Assembly (NCBI RefSeq): GCF_003095375.1
Contig: NZ_QEHR01000007.1
Location: 206,833 to 270,832 of the forward strand
From: Marixanthomonas spongiae
GTDB taxonomy: Bacteria; Bacteroidota; Bacteroidia; Flavobacteriales; Flavobacteriaceae
Length of the DNA stretch: 64,000 nucleotides
Direction of reading: 5' to 3'
In this document: in pieces, positions 8,129-14,987 of the stretch
How positions within the stretch are numbered: the first letter of the stretch is position 1
Layout: each line of letters opens with the position of its first letter
Notes under the pieces: generated by a model
Told to the model about the DNA's origin: nothing
Databases searched by the model: none
What the model saw: the letters and a program-made list of their open reading frames with translations, nothing else
Translations under genes and position numbers: made by a program

Positions 8129-8209
8129 TTGCTCATTCTCTCCTACTTCTGAAAATATTCGCGGTTTTTCACGCAACGAAACCATAGTCAAACAAGTTAA
8201 CGAGCATAT
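8100..8209 (+). repeat. attC-like separator 6 (short type I)
   Basis: 3' box AAACAAGTGTCAAC (8100-8113) pairs 12/14 with GTTGGCACTTATTT, with one further G-T wobble. Arms TGGCTTTAAATAATTGC and GCAACGAAACCATAG are partly complementary. The inner palindrome is degenerate (AATATTCGCGGTTTTT). The box of cassette 7, GTTAACGAGCATAT, is at 8196-8209. Confidence 0.65.
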
Positions 8210-9053
8210 GAATAAATTTTTCACATACATACTAATTTTAGGAGTGATTGGCCAAACTTCAGGACAAAGCACGGACATTTTGATTTGGGAAAAAGATACC
8301 CTTAATCTATATTCCAACCCCTTAGAAAAGAGAACAGATTGGGAGAAAATAAATAAGTCAATTTCAGAACAAATTCACGATTATCAATTTAATGCAAACA
8401 ACGATTCAATAATTGAAATTTCACCTTTTTTTCAGAACTATAAGACAGAATGGAAACTTGAAAAAGGAAAATTATACGTGACCAAAATTACAACGTACCA
8501 CGATTTAGGATTAAGACTCGATAGAATAAATAACAACAAACTTCCATTATTTGCGCACTGGCTTACTAACGAATTAGTTGTATTTGATGGCAATTGCATC
8601 GTTTGCGAATCCAACCATTCAAGAAACACCTCTGTTTATCCCAATGAATTGATACTCGAATTCAGAAAAGGAATACTTGTCAATAAGTCAGAATACCAAA
8701 ACCGGATTTTAAAAAAATCTAAACTATCGGATTTAGACCCAAGTGAATATCGCGAATATTTATACAGCAAAATCAACTGGAGTGAGTTAGGTAAAATGGA
8801 TAAGACTATCCAAGCCTTTGTAAGCATTCAACCTGATAGAAATGGAAAACTAAAAAAAATTGACTGGGAAAACACATATCTGATTTCAGGAAACAAGATG
8901 ATTACAGATAAAAAGAATAAGTTTTTAAAAGAAGCTATCAGAATAGTCAAAAGCGTTCCTGAATGGAATGTGATTCTAAGATGCGAAGAGATTATGAACC
9001 AAGGCTTAACGATTGTTTTTAGCCAAGAAATGAAAGAAAAATACGCTCGCTAA
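8208..9053 (+). CDS. Cassette 7: exported hypothetical protein
   Basis: 281 residues from the ATG at 8208, which sits on the end of the 5' box. An upstream in-frame ATG at 8106 is inside the previous separator and would hide the signal peptide. MNKFFTYILILGVIGQTSGQ is a plausible Sec signal ending near residue 20. Residues ~80-165 (TEWKLEKGKLYV, LFAHWLTNELVV, NELILEFRKGILVNK) resemble the N-terminal region of cassette 1, so the two cargo proteins share a beta-rich module. The C-terminal part (FVSIQPDRNGKLKKIDW ... GLTIVFSQEM) has a TonB-C-like flavour, but I do not claim that domain. The stop codon lies in the 3' box. Confidence 0.7.
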   Translation: MNKFFTYILILGVIGQTSGQSTDILIWEKDTLNLYSNPLEKRTDWEKINKSISEQIHDYQFNANNDSIIEISPFFQNYKTEWKLEKGKLYVTKITTYHDLGLRLDRINNNKLPLFAHWLTNELVVFDGNCIVCESNHSRNTSVYPNELILEFRKGILVNKSEYQNRILKKSKLSDLDPSEYREYLYSKINWSELGKMDKTIQAFVSIQPDRNGKLKKIDWENTYLISGNKMITDKKNKFLKEAIRIVKSVPEWNVILRCEEIMNQGLTIVFSQEMKEKYAR

Positions 9054-9187
9054 AAATGGCGATAAGTAATTGCTTATTCTCGCCTCCTTCTAAAAATCCT
9101 CGCGGATTTTATATTCGGTTTTTATTAGCTAAATTTAATACATAAAACACGCAACAAACCATACACAAATACTGTTGGCGATAATTA
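9041..9187 (+). repeat. attC-like separator 7 (hairpin type I)
   Basis: 3' box ATACGCTCGCTAAA (9041-9054) pairs 11/14 with GTTAACGAGCATAT and contains the stop codon. The interior palindrome AAAATCCTCGCGGATTTT is at 9093-9110. The arms AAGTAATTGC and GCAACAAACCAT face each other. The box of cassette 8, GTTGGCGATAATTA, is at 9174-9187. Confidence 0.65.
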
Positions 9188-9193
9188 TAAACA

Positions 9194-10075
9194 ATGAAAA
9201 TAAGAGAAATTATTACCTTACTGCTTCTGGTTTTGACTTCCACTTTATTATTGGGTCAGAATAGCAGTAGTACTTCTATAAATAATACAATCCTCTTTAG
9301 AATAACTAACCCACACTCGACCAAGACTTCATATCTGTTTGGAACTCATCACGCTTTTGGTAAAACTTTTTTTGATTCATTAACCAATGCCAACATAGCA
9401 TTAGAATCTTGCGACTTATTAATAAAAGAAAACCTGAACATTCCAGGGAAAATGGCTGAGGATATTATTAATCTAAGGAATACAAAAACCAAGTGGAAAA
9501 AATATTTAAGCAAAACCGACTTGAGTTTCATTAAAGTCCTCTTCGCCACTAGTCCTACTGATTATAACAAAATGACACCAACCGAAATGTATGTTTTTCT
9601 AAACAGATATTTTAAACAAAAAGTATGTTTAAACAAAAGCGCCAATGACACTTCTCTCTCTTTAGATGACTATATAAGCACCAAGGCAGTTGAAAAAAAT
9701 ATTGAACGCTATGGCCTTGAAACAACCAAAGAACAAATAAATCTAATAAATAAAGATGTTGAGGGAATGCCAAGAAAAATACATAGAAGAAGACTTGCTA
9801 ATATTATTGATAAGATTCGTTCCAAAGATTCAAGTTATTGTGAAGAAACTGATTGGTATTCCAATATGGAAATTGACTATCAACTAAATGCACCTTGTAG
9901 AAATACACTTGTACTAACTGATAGAAACAATAAATGGATTAAGCCCATTAACGACTTTCTTGAAAAGAAGAATTGTTTTATTGCAGTTGGATTGAGTCAT
10001 TTAATGTACAAATGTGGACTGATAAATCAATTAAAAGAATTAGGATATACCATTACACCTATAGAAATAAAATAA
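9194..10075 (+). CDS. Cassette 8: TraB/GumN family exported protein
   Basis: 293 residues with a signal peptide (MKIREIITLLLLVLTSTLLLG). The motif SYLFGTHHAFG at residues ~46-56 (GTHH) and a C-terminal AVGLSHLMYKCG followed by LINQLKELGYTITPI are the two hallmarks of the TraB/GumN (PrgY-like, Tiki-related) fold, in which these His and Glu residues are thought to form a metal-dependent protease-like site. Members act in pheromone shut-down in enterococci and are otherwise of unknown function. Length fits the family. It is probably periplasmic or surface located. Confidence 0.85.
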   Translation: MKIREIITLLLLVLTSTLLLGQNSSSTSINNTILFRITNPHSTKTSYLFGTHHAFGKTFFDSLTNANIALESCDLLIKENLNIPGKMAEDIINLRNTKTKWKKYLSKTDLSFIKVLFATSPTDYNKMTPTEMYVFLNRYFKQKVCLNKSANDTSLSLDDYISTKAVEKNIERYGLETTKEQINLINKDVEGMPRKIHRRRLANIIDKIRSKDSSYCEETDWYSNMEIDYQLNAPCRNTLVLTDRNNKWIKPINDFLEKKNCFIAVGLSHLMYKCGLINQLKELGYTITPIEIK

Positions 10076-10185
10076 AACTACCACAAACAATGAGGACAGA
10101 CTAAATCCACTTGGAATTGCTAACTTCTGTGCTAAAGCGAAAATCACTATCTTTAATCCCGTAAACGAGACGTTACCTGTAATTA
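10075..10185 (+). repeat. attC-like separator 8 (truncated type II)
   Basis: 3' box AAACTACCACAAAC (10075-10088) has the invariant C but pairs only 9/14 with cassette 8's own GTTGGCGATAATTA. Compared with separator 12, the segment from TATAACCGC to CTGCGCTC is missing between CAATG and AGGACAG, so the left arm is lost. The box of cassette 9, GTTACCTGTAATTA, is at 10172-10185. Confidence 0.6.
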
Positions 10186-10451
10186 TGAGAAGAATCTTTG
10201 TCATTTTGTTAATTTTTAATTGTTGTAATAATTTGAAAGAACACAGAATTAACAGAGATTTTCAAAAAATAGAAATTAATTCAAAGTCAAATAATACAAA
10301 TGAAATTACTGACTCTGATTATTACAACTTTTTCAATGATGTTCTAAAGGAAAAAAGTCTTATTAGGAATAATTCGGTAGTATTTCCAGATTTAAAAACT
10401 GACTCAGAATATTGGAAAGAATATTTTAATATTATTGACTCAGGATATTGA
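10185..10451 (+). CDS. Cassette 9, first part: lipoprotein-like fragment of a probably frameshifted gene
   Basis: 88 residues starting MRRIFVILLIFNCCNN, a short lipoprotein-type signal with Cys13/Cys14. The frame ends at 10451, just inside the start of a second frame (10435-10821) shifted by +1. The join 'EYFNIID' then 'TQDIEYQYIEKTK' reads naturally as one protein of about 210 residues, so I think a one-base insertion or two-base deletion near 10437 broke the gene, or the sequence has an error there. No family is recognised. Confidence 0.55.
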   Translation: MRRIFVILLIFNCCNNLKEHRINRDFQKIEINSKSNNTNEITDSDYYNFFNDVLKEKSLIRNNSVVFPDLKTDSEYWKEYFNIIDSGY

Positions 10452-10821
10452 ATATCAGTATATAGAGAAAACAAAAATTTTAACTAAAAATGATATAGAT
10501 TTTATATTTAAACAATACTCTGAATCAAAAGTATTACAATTAAATTTTAATAATCTTAAAATTGATTCGGTTTCAAAGACAACCTTAAATGAAATTCTTT
10601 CATTCCTAGAAAAAGATAGTTTAGATAAAGCACCAAAACACAATTATTATGGTATTTATAACATAAGCATTCCTTTTTTTTCACTAAATAAAAAATACGC
10701 ATTTTTCGAGCATAGCTATTACTGTGGATTAGAATGTGGTCATAATGGAATTTTTGTTTACGAACTCATATATGAGAAATGGACAGAAATTGGAACCATT
10801 GGAATACTTGTAAAAAGTTAA
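10435..10821 (+). CDS. Cassette 9, second part: C-terminal portion of the same gene
   Basis: Open frame of up to 128 residues with a TTG at 10435 inside the end of the first frame. It has no own signal peptide. It contains KNDIDFIFKQY, a conserved-looking FFSLNKKYAFFEHSYYCG and GLECGHNG with two Cys, and VYELIYEKWTEIG, a pattern like that of flavobacterial lipoproteins whose conserved C-terminal 'Y-C-G-x-x-C-G' lies in a beta-sheet. I take it as the continuation of the frame starting at 10185. The 3' box begins 3 bp after the stop. Confidence 0.55.
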   Translation: MTQDIEYQYIEKTKILTKNDIDFIFKQYSESKVLQLNFNNLKIDSVSKTTLNEILSFLEKDSLDKAPKHNYYGIYNISIPFFSLNKKYAFFEHSYYCGLECGHNGIFVYELIYEKWTEIGTIGILVKS

Positions 10822-10824
10822 AAA

Positions 10825-11261
10825 TAACTACAGGTAATACCGTATCCTATAAAAATCACTAACCCCGTTCTTCAAAAATAATATTATTATATCAATTATC
10901 TCAATGAAGGTTTTGGGGTAATGGAAAACACCCGGTGTACTGTTCTTTTATGAATATGGGCATCGATGGTCAATTTTGACACATCAATACCGATCACGTC
11001 TAGGTAATTTTTCATATTTTTAAATATTGTTCATTTTTAAAAAGGAATGGTTAATAAATGTTGCAATGACAAATACCTTTAATAAGAAGAGATTCCTGGT
11101 ATTACAAATGGTCCTAAAGCAACCTAAGAGAGACAAGAGGATTGATACGTATAAAGGAACTGCTATTCCAAAGACCGTTTTAGTTCTCCTCTTGTTTCTT
11201 AGTAAATGTAACTAACTATTTAATTACGGTGTAAAGTAAAGGAGACCGTTGCCAACAATTA
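10825..11261 (+). repeat. attC-like separator 9 containing IS110 relic (copy B)
   Basis: 3' box TAACTACAGGTAAT (10825-10838) pairs 12/14 with GTTACCTGTAATTA. The next ~410 bp match separators 2 and 10; the leftmost 50 bp are the most diverged. The box of cassette 10, GTTGCCAACAATTA, is at 11248-11261. Confidence 0.7.
10896..11015 (-). pseudogene. IS110-family transposase N-terminal relic, copy B
   Basis: From ATG at 11015 on the minus strand: MKNYLDVIGIDVSKLTIDAH, then IHKRTVHRVFSITPKPSLR and a TAA at 10896. No internal stop in the 39 codons. The GIDVSK/TIDAH motif identifies the DEDD domain start of an IS110-type transposase. The rest of the transposase is absent. Confidence 0.7.
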
Positions 11262-11262
11262 G

Positions 11263-11697
11263 ATGAAAACGTACAAACCATCAACTACTGATTTAGATAG
11301 AAAACTTGATTCCAAGATTAAGGAAAAGTTTTCTGCAAATTTTATGTCTAATGCGAAATGGAAAAAATTGATTGACGGATTAGTTGAAAACGCTGAATTA
11401 ATCAAAAGAGTAAATTTCAAAAAAATTCTTGACGAAAAAATTGGCCAATTATATATCACAGCTGACTTATGTTACGATTTTGACTATTGGAGTAATGGAT
11501 TTGAGGGAATGAATTCTTTAAACGGTTGGTTGCTCTACAAAGAAATTGAATGGATAAGTTTCCCTTCTGAATTTTTAGATGAGAATAATAATCTTAATTC
11601 TCAAAATATAGCGGAAATTGAAAAAATATTAAAACAAATAGGTGAATTTAGAATATCAAAAGACAGTATCGAACTGAAACTAAATTGCTATGGATAA
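11263..11697 (+). CDS. Cassette 10: DUF6678-like protein
   Basis: 144 residues, no signal peptide. The pattern NAKWKKLIDGLV near residue 30 and, later, the aromatic pair LLYKEIEWISFP near residue 90 resemble DUF6678, a small family of cytoplasmic proteins of unknown function in accessory and immunity-type loci. The assignment is by pattern and moderate. Its start codon is 15 bp from the first base of the 5' box, and the 3' box follows 4 bp after the stop. Confidence 0.7.
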   Translation: MKTYKPSTTDLDRKLDSKIKEKFSANFMSNAKWKKLIDGLVENAELIKRVNFKKILDEKIGQLYITADLCYDFDYWSNGFEGMNSLNGWLLYKEIEWISFPSEFLDENNNLNSQNIAEIEKILKQIGEFRISKDSIELKLNCYG

Positions 11698-11700
11698 AAA

Positions 11701-12139
11701 TAACTGTTGGCAACAACGTTTCCTATGAAAAGCACTAGTTCAGTTCTCTAAAGTTAATATTTGTATTTCAATTATTTAATAATGATGGTTTTGGGGGAAT
11801 GGAAAACACCCGGTGTACTCTTCTTTTGTGAATATGGGCATCGATGGTTAATTTTGATACATCAATACCAATCACGTCTAAGTAATTTTTCATATTTTTA
11901 AATATTGTTCCTTTTTAAAAAGGAATGGTTAATATATGTTGCTATGACTATCACCTTTAATAGGAAGAGATTCCTGGTATTCCAAATGGTCCTAAAGCAA
12001 CCTAAGAGAGACAAGAGGACTGATACGTATAAAGGAACTGCTATTCCAAAGACCGTTTTAGTTCTCCTCTTGTTTCTTAGTAAATGTAACTAACTATTTA
12101 ATTACGGTATAAAGTAAAGAAGACCGTTGGGCATAATTT
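11701..12139 (+). repeat. attC-like separator 10 containing IS110 relic (copy C)
   Basis: 3' box TAACTGTTGGCAAC (11701-11714) pairs 13/14 with GTTGCCAACAATTA. About 410 bp nearly identical to separator 2 follow. The box of cassette 11, GTTGGGCATAATTT, is at 12126-12139. Confidence 0.7.
11768..11893 (-). pseudogene. IS110-family transposase N-terminal relic, copy C
   Basis: From ATG at 11893 on the minus strand: MKNYLDVIGIDVSKLTIDAH, then IHKRRVHRVFSIPPKPSLLNN and TGA at 11768. It has 41 codons without internal stop and ends at the same point as copy A, showing that the element was already truncated when it spread or was copied. Confidence 0.7.
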
Positions 12140-12151
12140 GGGAAAACGATT

Positions 12152-12571
12152 ATGGAATTAGAAATCGATATTAAAATTTACCTGAAATCTGCTTTTGAAA
12201 GCGGATTTAAAATTGTGGAATCAAAAGATTTAGGAATGGCTAAATTTTGCAGACTTGAATATCCGATTTTGAATATGGAAATTTGGAACGACCGATTTGA
12301 CTATGACGCAACAATTGAATATAATGACCAAAAATATAATGTAATCCATCTTGCAAACTTTCTGAATGAAAAAAAAGGAAAGTACATTTTTTACGATTTC
12401 GGATTTGAAACAAGAGAAATAAATGCCAAAAGGTTTCTGACCCAACTCAACGAAATAATGATTTCGGAATTTGACATTTTTTTAGATTTCTTATTTAACT
12501 TGACAACTGAAAAGCAAGCGGAATTTGAAAAGTATTGTGAAAAAACAAATCTTGAGGCAAATGGATTTTAA
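12152..12571 (+). CDS. Cassette 11: hypothetical protein
   Basis: 139 residues, acidic, no signal peptide and no membrane segment. It alternates strands and helices (ILNMEIWNDRFDYDATIEY, then KKGKYIFYDFGFETREINAK) and ends with a helical tail. I do not recognise the family; size and composition fit small immunity-like or cargo proteins, which is not evidence of function. ATG is 26 bp from the first base of the box, and the 3' box follows 6 bp after the stop. Confidence 0.65.
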   Translation: MELEIDIKIYLKSAFESGFKIVESKDLGMAKFCRLEYPILNMEIWNDRFDYDATIEYNDQKYNVIHLANFLNEKKGKYIFYDFGFETREINAKRFLTQLNEIMISEFDIFLDFLFNLTTEKQAEFEKYCEKTNLEANGF

Positions 12572-12577
12572 ATAAAA

Positions 12578-12723
12578 AAACTATGCCCAACACCGTATAA
12601 AAATAATTGCGGTTTTGTGCTAAAACAAAGGTAGTTGTGTGTTTGCTACATCTGATTTTCCTTCGGAAAATCCTCGCACGCAAACCCGCAACTATTCTTA
12701 TACATAAACGTTGGCAACAATAT
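12578..12723 (+). repeat. attC-like separator 11 (long hairpin)
   Basis: 3' box AAACTATGCCCAAC (12578-12591) pairs 13/14 with GTTGGGCATAATTT. The left arm GTATAAAAATAATTGCGG faces the right arm CCGCAACTATTCTTATAC, with an inner ATTTTCCTTCGGAAAAT hairpin. GCCCAAC is an exact RYYYAAC as in integron attC sites. The box of cassette 12, GTTGGCAACAATAT, is at 12710-12723. Confidence 0.75.
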
Positions 12724-13396
12724 GAAAAACCGAATATCATTTATATTTTTCTCTTCTATTTTGCTTTTTGCTAGTTGTGGAAAATCCGCTGAGCACCTTC
12801 TGTTGGAAGCGGAAAAATATGATGAGCTTGGACAATATGAAAAAGGAATTGAAATTTTGAATGAAGCTATACGAATTAAACCCGACTATCTCGGAGCTTA
12901 TATAAATCGTGGAGCATATAAATCAAGTTTAGAAAAGTACGACCAAGCGATTTCTGACTACCAAAAAGTGTTAGAATTAGACCCTAAAAATACTTTAGCA
13001 ACTTATAACATTGGAAATAGCTATCGACAAGCCGGAAATTTAAATAAAGCAAAAGAATACTATGATTTAGCTTTTCAAACCAAAGGCGGAGAATTAATAA
13101 CAATCGATTACGAACCAAACAGTATTATTGAAAAAAGCTTTTACGACGTTCCAAGTGCGGAAATTTATTATAATCGTGGATTGGTTCATTACGACTTATA
13201 TGACTATGAAAAAGCATATTCTGACTTTATGAATAGTCTAAAAAGTAACTATGAGCCTGCTGACAATAACTATATGATTGGAGCTTGTCTATTTATGTCA
13301 GGAAATACGGAATTAGCTTGTGAACATTATAAAAAAGCAATTGAATTAGGAGATGAACTTGCAAAATCGGAATTTGAAAAGCATTGCGGAAAATAA
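12722..13396 (+). CDS. Cassette 12: tetratricopeptide repeat lipoprotein
   Basis: 224 residues. MKNRISFIFFSSILLFASCG is a lipoprotein signal with Cys19. At least three TPR units follow (AEKYDELGQYEKGIEILNEA, then AYKSSLEKYDQAISDYQKVL, then IGNSYRQAGNLNKAKEYYDL), and two more are recognisable near the C-terminus. TPRs are protein-interaction scaffolds; here it would be membrane-anchored in the envelope. The partner is unknown. The start codon overlaps the last bases of the 5' box. Confidence 0.85.
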   Translation: MKNRISFIFFSSILLFASCGKSAEHLLLEAEKYDELGQYEKGIEILNEAIRIKPDYLGAYINRGAYKSSLEKYDQAISDYQKVLELDPKNTLATYNIGNSYRQAGNLNKAKEYYDLAFQTKGGELITIDYEPNSIIEKSFYDVPSAEIYYNRGLVHYDLYDYEKAYSDFMNSLKSNYEPADNNYMIGACLFMSGNTELACEHYKKAIELGDELAKSEFEKHCGK

Positions 13397-13397
13397 A

Positions 13398-13612
13398 ATA
13401 CTGTTGCCAACAATGTATAACCGCAATTACGGCGGATTCGACTACCCTACGGCTGCGCTCAGGACAGGTTGCATCCACTCGGAACGTTAGTGCTTAACCG
13501 AAAAACACTACCTTTGGTTATGAAAATAAAAAACATAAAACTTATTTATTGCACTCTAATAGGTAAACTAAAAGCGGAAAAGGTGTTGATACAAACAAGT
13601 TAGCAAACATAT
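13398..13612 (+). repeat. attC-like separator 12 (long type II, possibly double)
   Basis: 3' box ATACTGTTGCCAAC (13398-13411) pairs 13/14 with GTTGGCAACAATAT. Type II elements follow (TATAACCGCAATTACGGCGG, CTACGGCTGCGCTCAGGACAGG). At 13485 there is a GTTAGTGC and at 13553 a GCACTCTAATA, so a gene-less mini-cassette may be embedded. The right arm AAAAGCGGAAAAGGTGTT matches the left end of the array. The box of cassette 13, GTTAGCAAACATAT, is at 13599-13612. Confidence 0.65.
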
Positions 13613-13621
13613 GACCAACCA

Positions 13622-14281
13622 ATGAAAATTCTCAAAACATTCATAGTCCTTTTTATAATTGTTAGTTGTTCGGTTAAAAAAACTGAATACCAAATAACGG
13701 TATTTGATAAAGTTTTAGGAGCGGAAAATAGCAAAACTCTGAATTCACTCGTATCTGATTTTGAAAAGGATATTATTAAAAAAATTTATCCAAACCTAAA
13801 AACAGAGAAAGCCTACAAACAATTTTTAATCGATGTGAATGAAAACAAGTTGACTTTTAGGAACAAAATTTCCTCTGAAAATAGAAAGAAATTTAACGAT
13901 AGTAAATTAAAACTTGAAATCTACGAATATCCAGATTCTGTTTGGATTGAAGGCAATGATATTAAATCAAGGTTTACTTTCAAAAACGATGACGGAACAA
14001 CCGACTATAGAATCGGATTTCATTCTGTAAATTTAAAAAAGAATATAGATTCATTAATAAAAGCGGAATATAAAACACCTCGAATGAATTATGTTGGTGA
14101 ATATATGCAAGCCATTAATAAAATAAAAGATGAGAATGACTTTTTAAAAGCGTTTTATGATGTTAAAGAAACAGCTGGATTTATTCACCCAGAAATTATG
14201 GCTGGAATCATATTAAAGAGTAAGCCTGATTTTTCAAGCCCAATTACCAAAGGATTAATAGTAATGGAGTTTGGATATTAA
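13622..14281 (+). CDS. Cassette 13: lipoprotein of unknown function
   Basis: 219 residues. MKILKTFIVLFIIVSCSVKK is a lipoprotein signal with Cys16. The mature part is charged, with helical (LVSDFEKDIIKKIYPNLKTE) and beta (SVWIEGNDIKSRFTFKND) stretches. I do not recognise a family. A nearer ATG at 13611 is in another frame. The 3' box begins 6 bp after the stop. Confidence 0.7.
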   Translation: MKILKTFIVLFIIVSCSVKKTEYQITVFDKVLGAENSKTLNSLVSDFEKDIIKKIYPNLKTEKAYKQFLIDVNENKLTFRNKISSENRKKFNDSKLKLEIYEYPDSVWIEGNDIKSRFTFKNDDGTTDYRIGFHSVNLKKNIDSLIKAEYKTPRMNYVGEYMQAINKIKDENDFLKAFYDVKETAGFIHPEIMAGIILKSKPDFSSPITKGLIVMEFGY

Positions 14282-14287
14282 TAATAA

Positions 14288-14432
14288 ATACGTTTGCTAA
14301 TACCGTGTATAATTAATGGCTAGTTCGAGCTCGCTTACGAAAATCCTCGCGGATTTTCAGTTTGGTGTGTACTTGCTAAGTTAAATGCTAAACCACGCAA
14401 CTGCGCATAGCCTAGACCGCTAAAAAAAAATT
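14288..14432 (+). repeat. attC-like separator 13 (type I) with aberrant right box
   Basis: 3' box ATACGTTTGCTAAT (14288-14301) pairs 12/14 with GTTAGCAAACATAT. The interior palindrome AAAATCCTCGCGGATTTT is at 14340-14357, and the arms AATGGCTAGTTCGAGC and GCGCATAGCC are present. The expected GTT box reads GCTAAAAAAAAATT (14419-14432), the only one without GTT. Confidence 0.6.
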
Positions 14433-14438
14433 CGAGAA

Positions 14439-14987
14439 TTGATTGAAACTTTTAGAAATATAGAATATCTAAAGCACGGAAACGAAAGGCAAAAACTCGC
14501 TTTTCATGAAATTAAGGAACATAAAATTTTTGAGGTACTCAAAAAATATAACCCCATTCTTACTGGTACTATTCCAATAGGAATCGATTTACCTGAAAGC
14601 GATTTAGACATTATTTGCGAATGCGAAAATCATTTTGAATTTAAAATGTATTTGACAAGGAAGTTTTCAGAAAAAAAAGATTTTAAAGTTTATTCAAAAA
14701 AGCAAAACGGAATTGAGTCAACTGTTGCAGAATTTAAAACCGATAATTTTCTGTTTGAGGTTTTTGGACAAAATATCCCAACCGAAAAACAAAACGCATA
14801 TCGACATATGATTATTGAAAACAGAATTTTAAACGAAAAAGGAGTTGACTTTAAGCAGAAAATAAAAAAATTAAAATCTGACGGACTTAAAACAGAACCT
14901 GCTTTTGCCAAACTATTAGGACTGAAAGGAAACCCATATACCGAATTGTTAAAACTGGAAATAAAAACAATGGACACCAATCTATAG
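14439..14987 (+). CDS. Cassette 14: DUF4269 domain protein (nucleotidyltransferase-like)
   Basis: 182 residues from a TTG start at 14439; no ATG precedes the conserved region. The core LTGTIPIGIDLPESDLDIIC at residues ~41-60 has the G-[ST]-x(n)-S-D-x-D arrangement of nucleotidyltransferase-fold proteins, and the whole matches DUF4269, common in Bacteroidota. Substrate unknown. The C-terminal region (EPAFAKLLGLKGNPYTELLKL) is highly typical of the family, so the protein looks complete. The CDS runs through its 3' box (14965-14978) into the terminal separator. Confidence 0.8.
   Translation: MIETFRNIEYLKHGNERQKLAFHEIKEHKIFEVLKKYNPILTGTIPIGIDLPESDLDIICECENHFEFKMYLTRKFSEKKDFKVYSKKQNGIESTVAEFKTDNFLFEVFGQNIPTEKQNAYRHMIIENRILNEKGVDFKQKIKKLKSDGLKTEPAFAKLLGLKGNPYTELLKLEIKTMDTNL

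Noticed and set aside
3553..14357. Repeated AAAATCCTCGCGGATTTT as a CRISPR array
   Set aside because: Copies are kilobases apart, palindromic and each inside a separator; no spacer periodicity and no cas genes.
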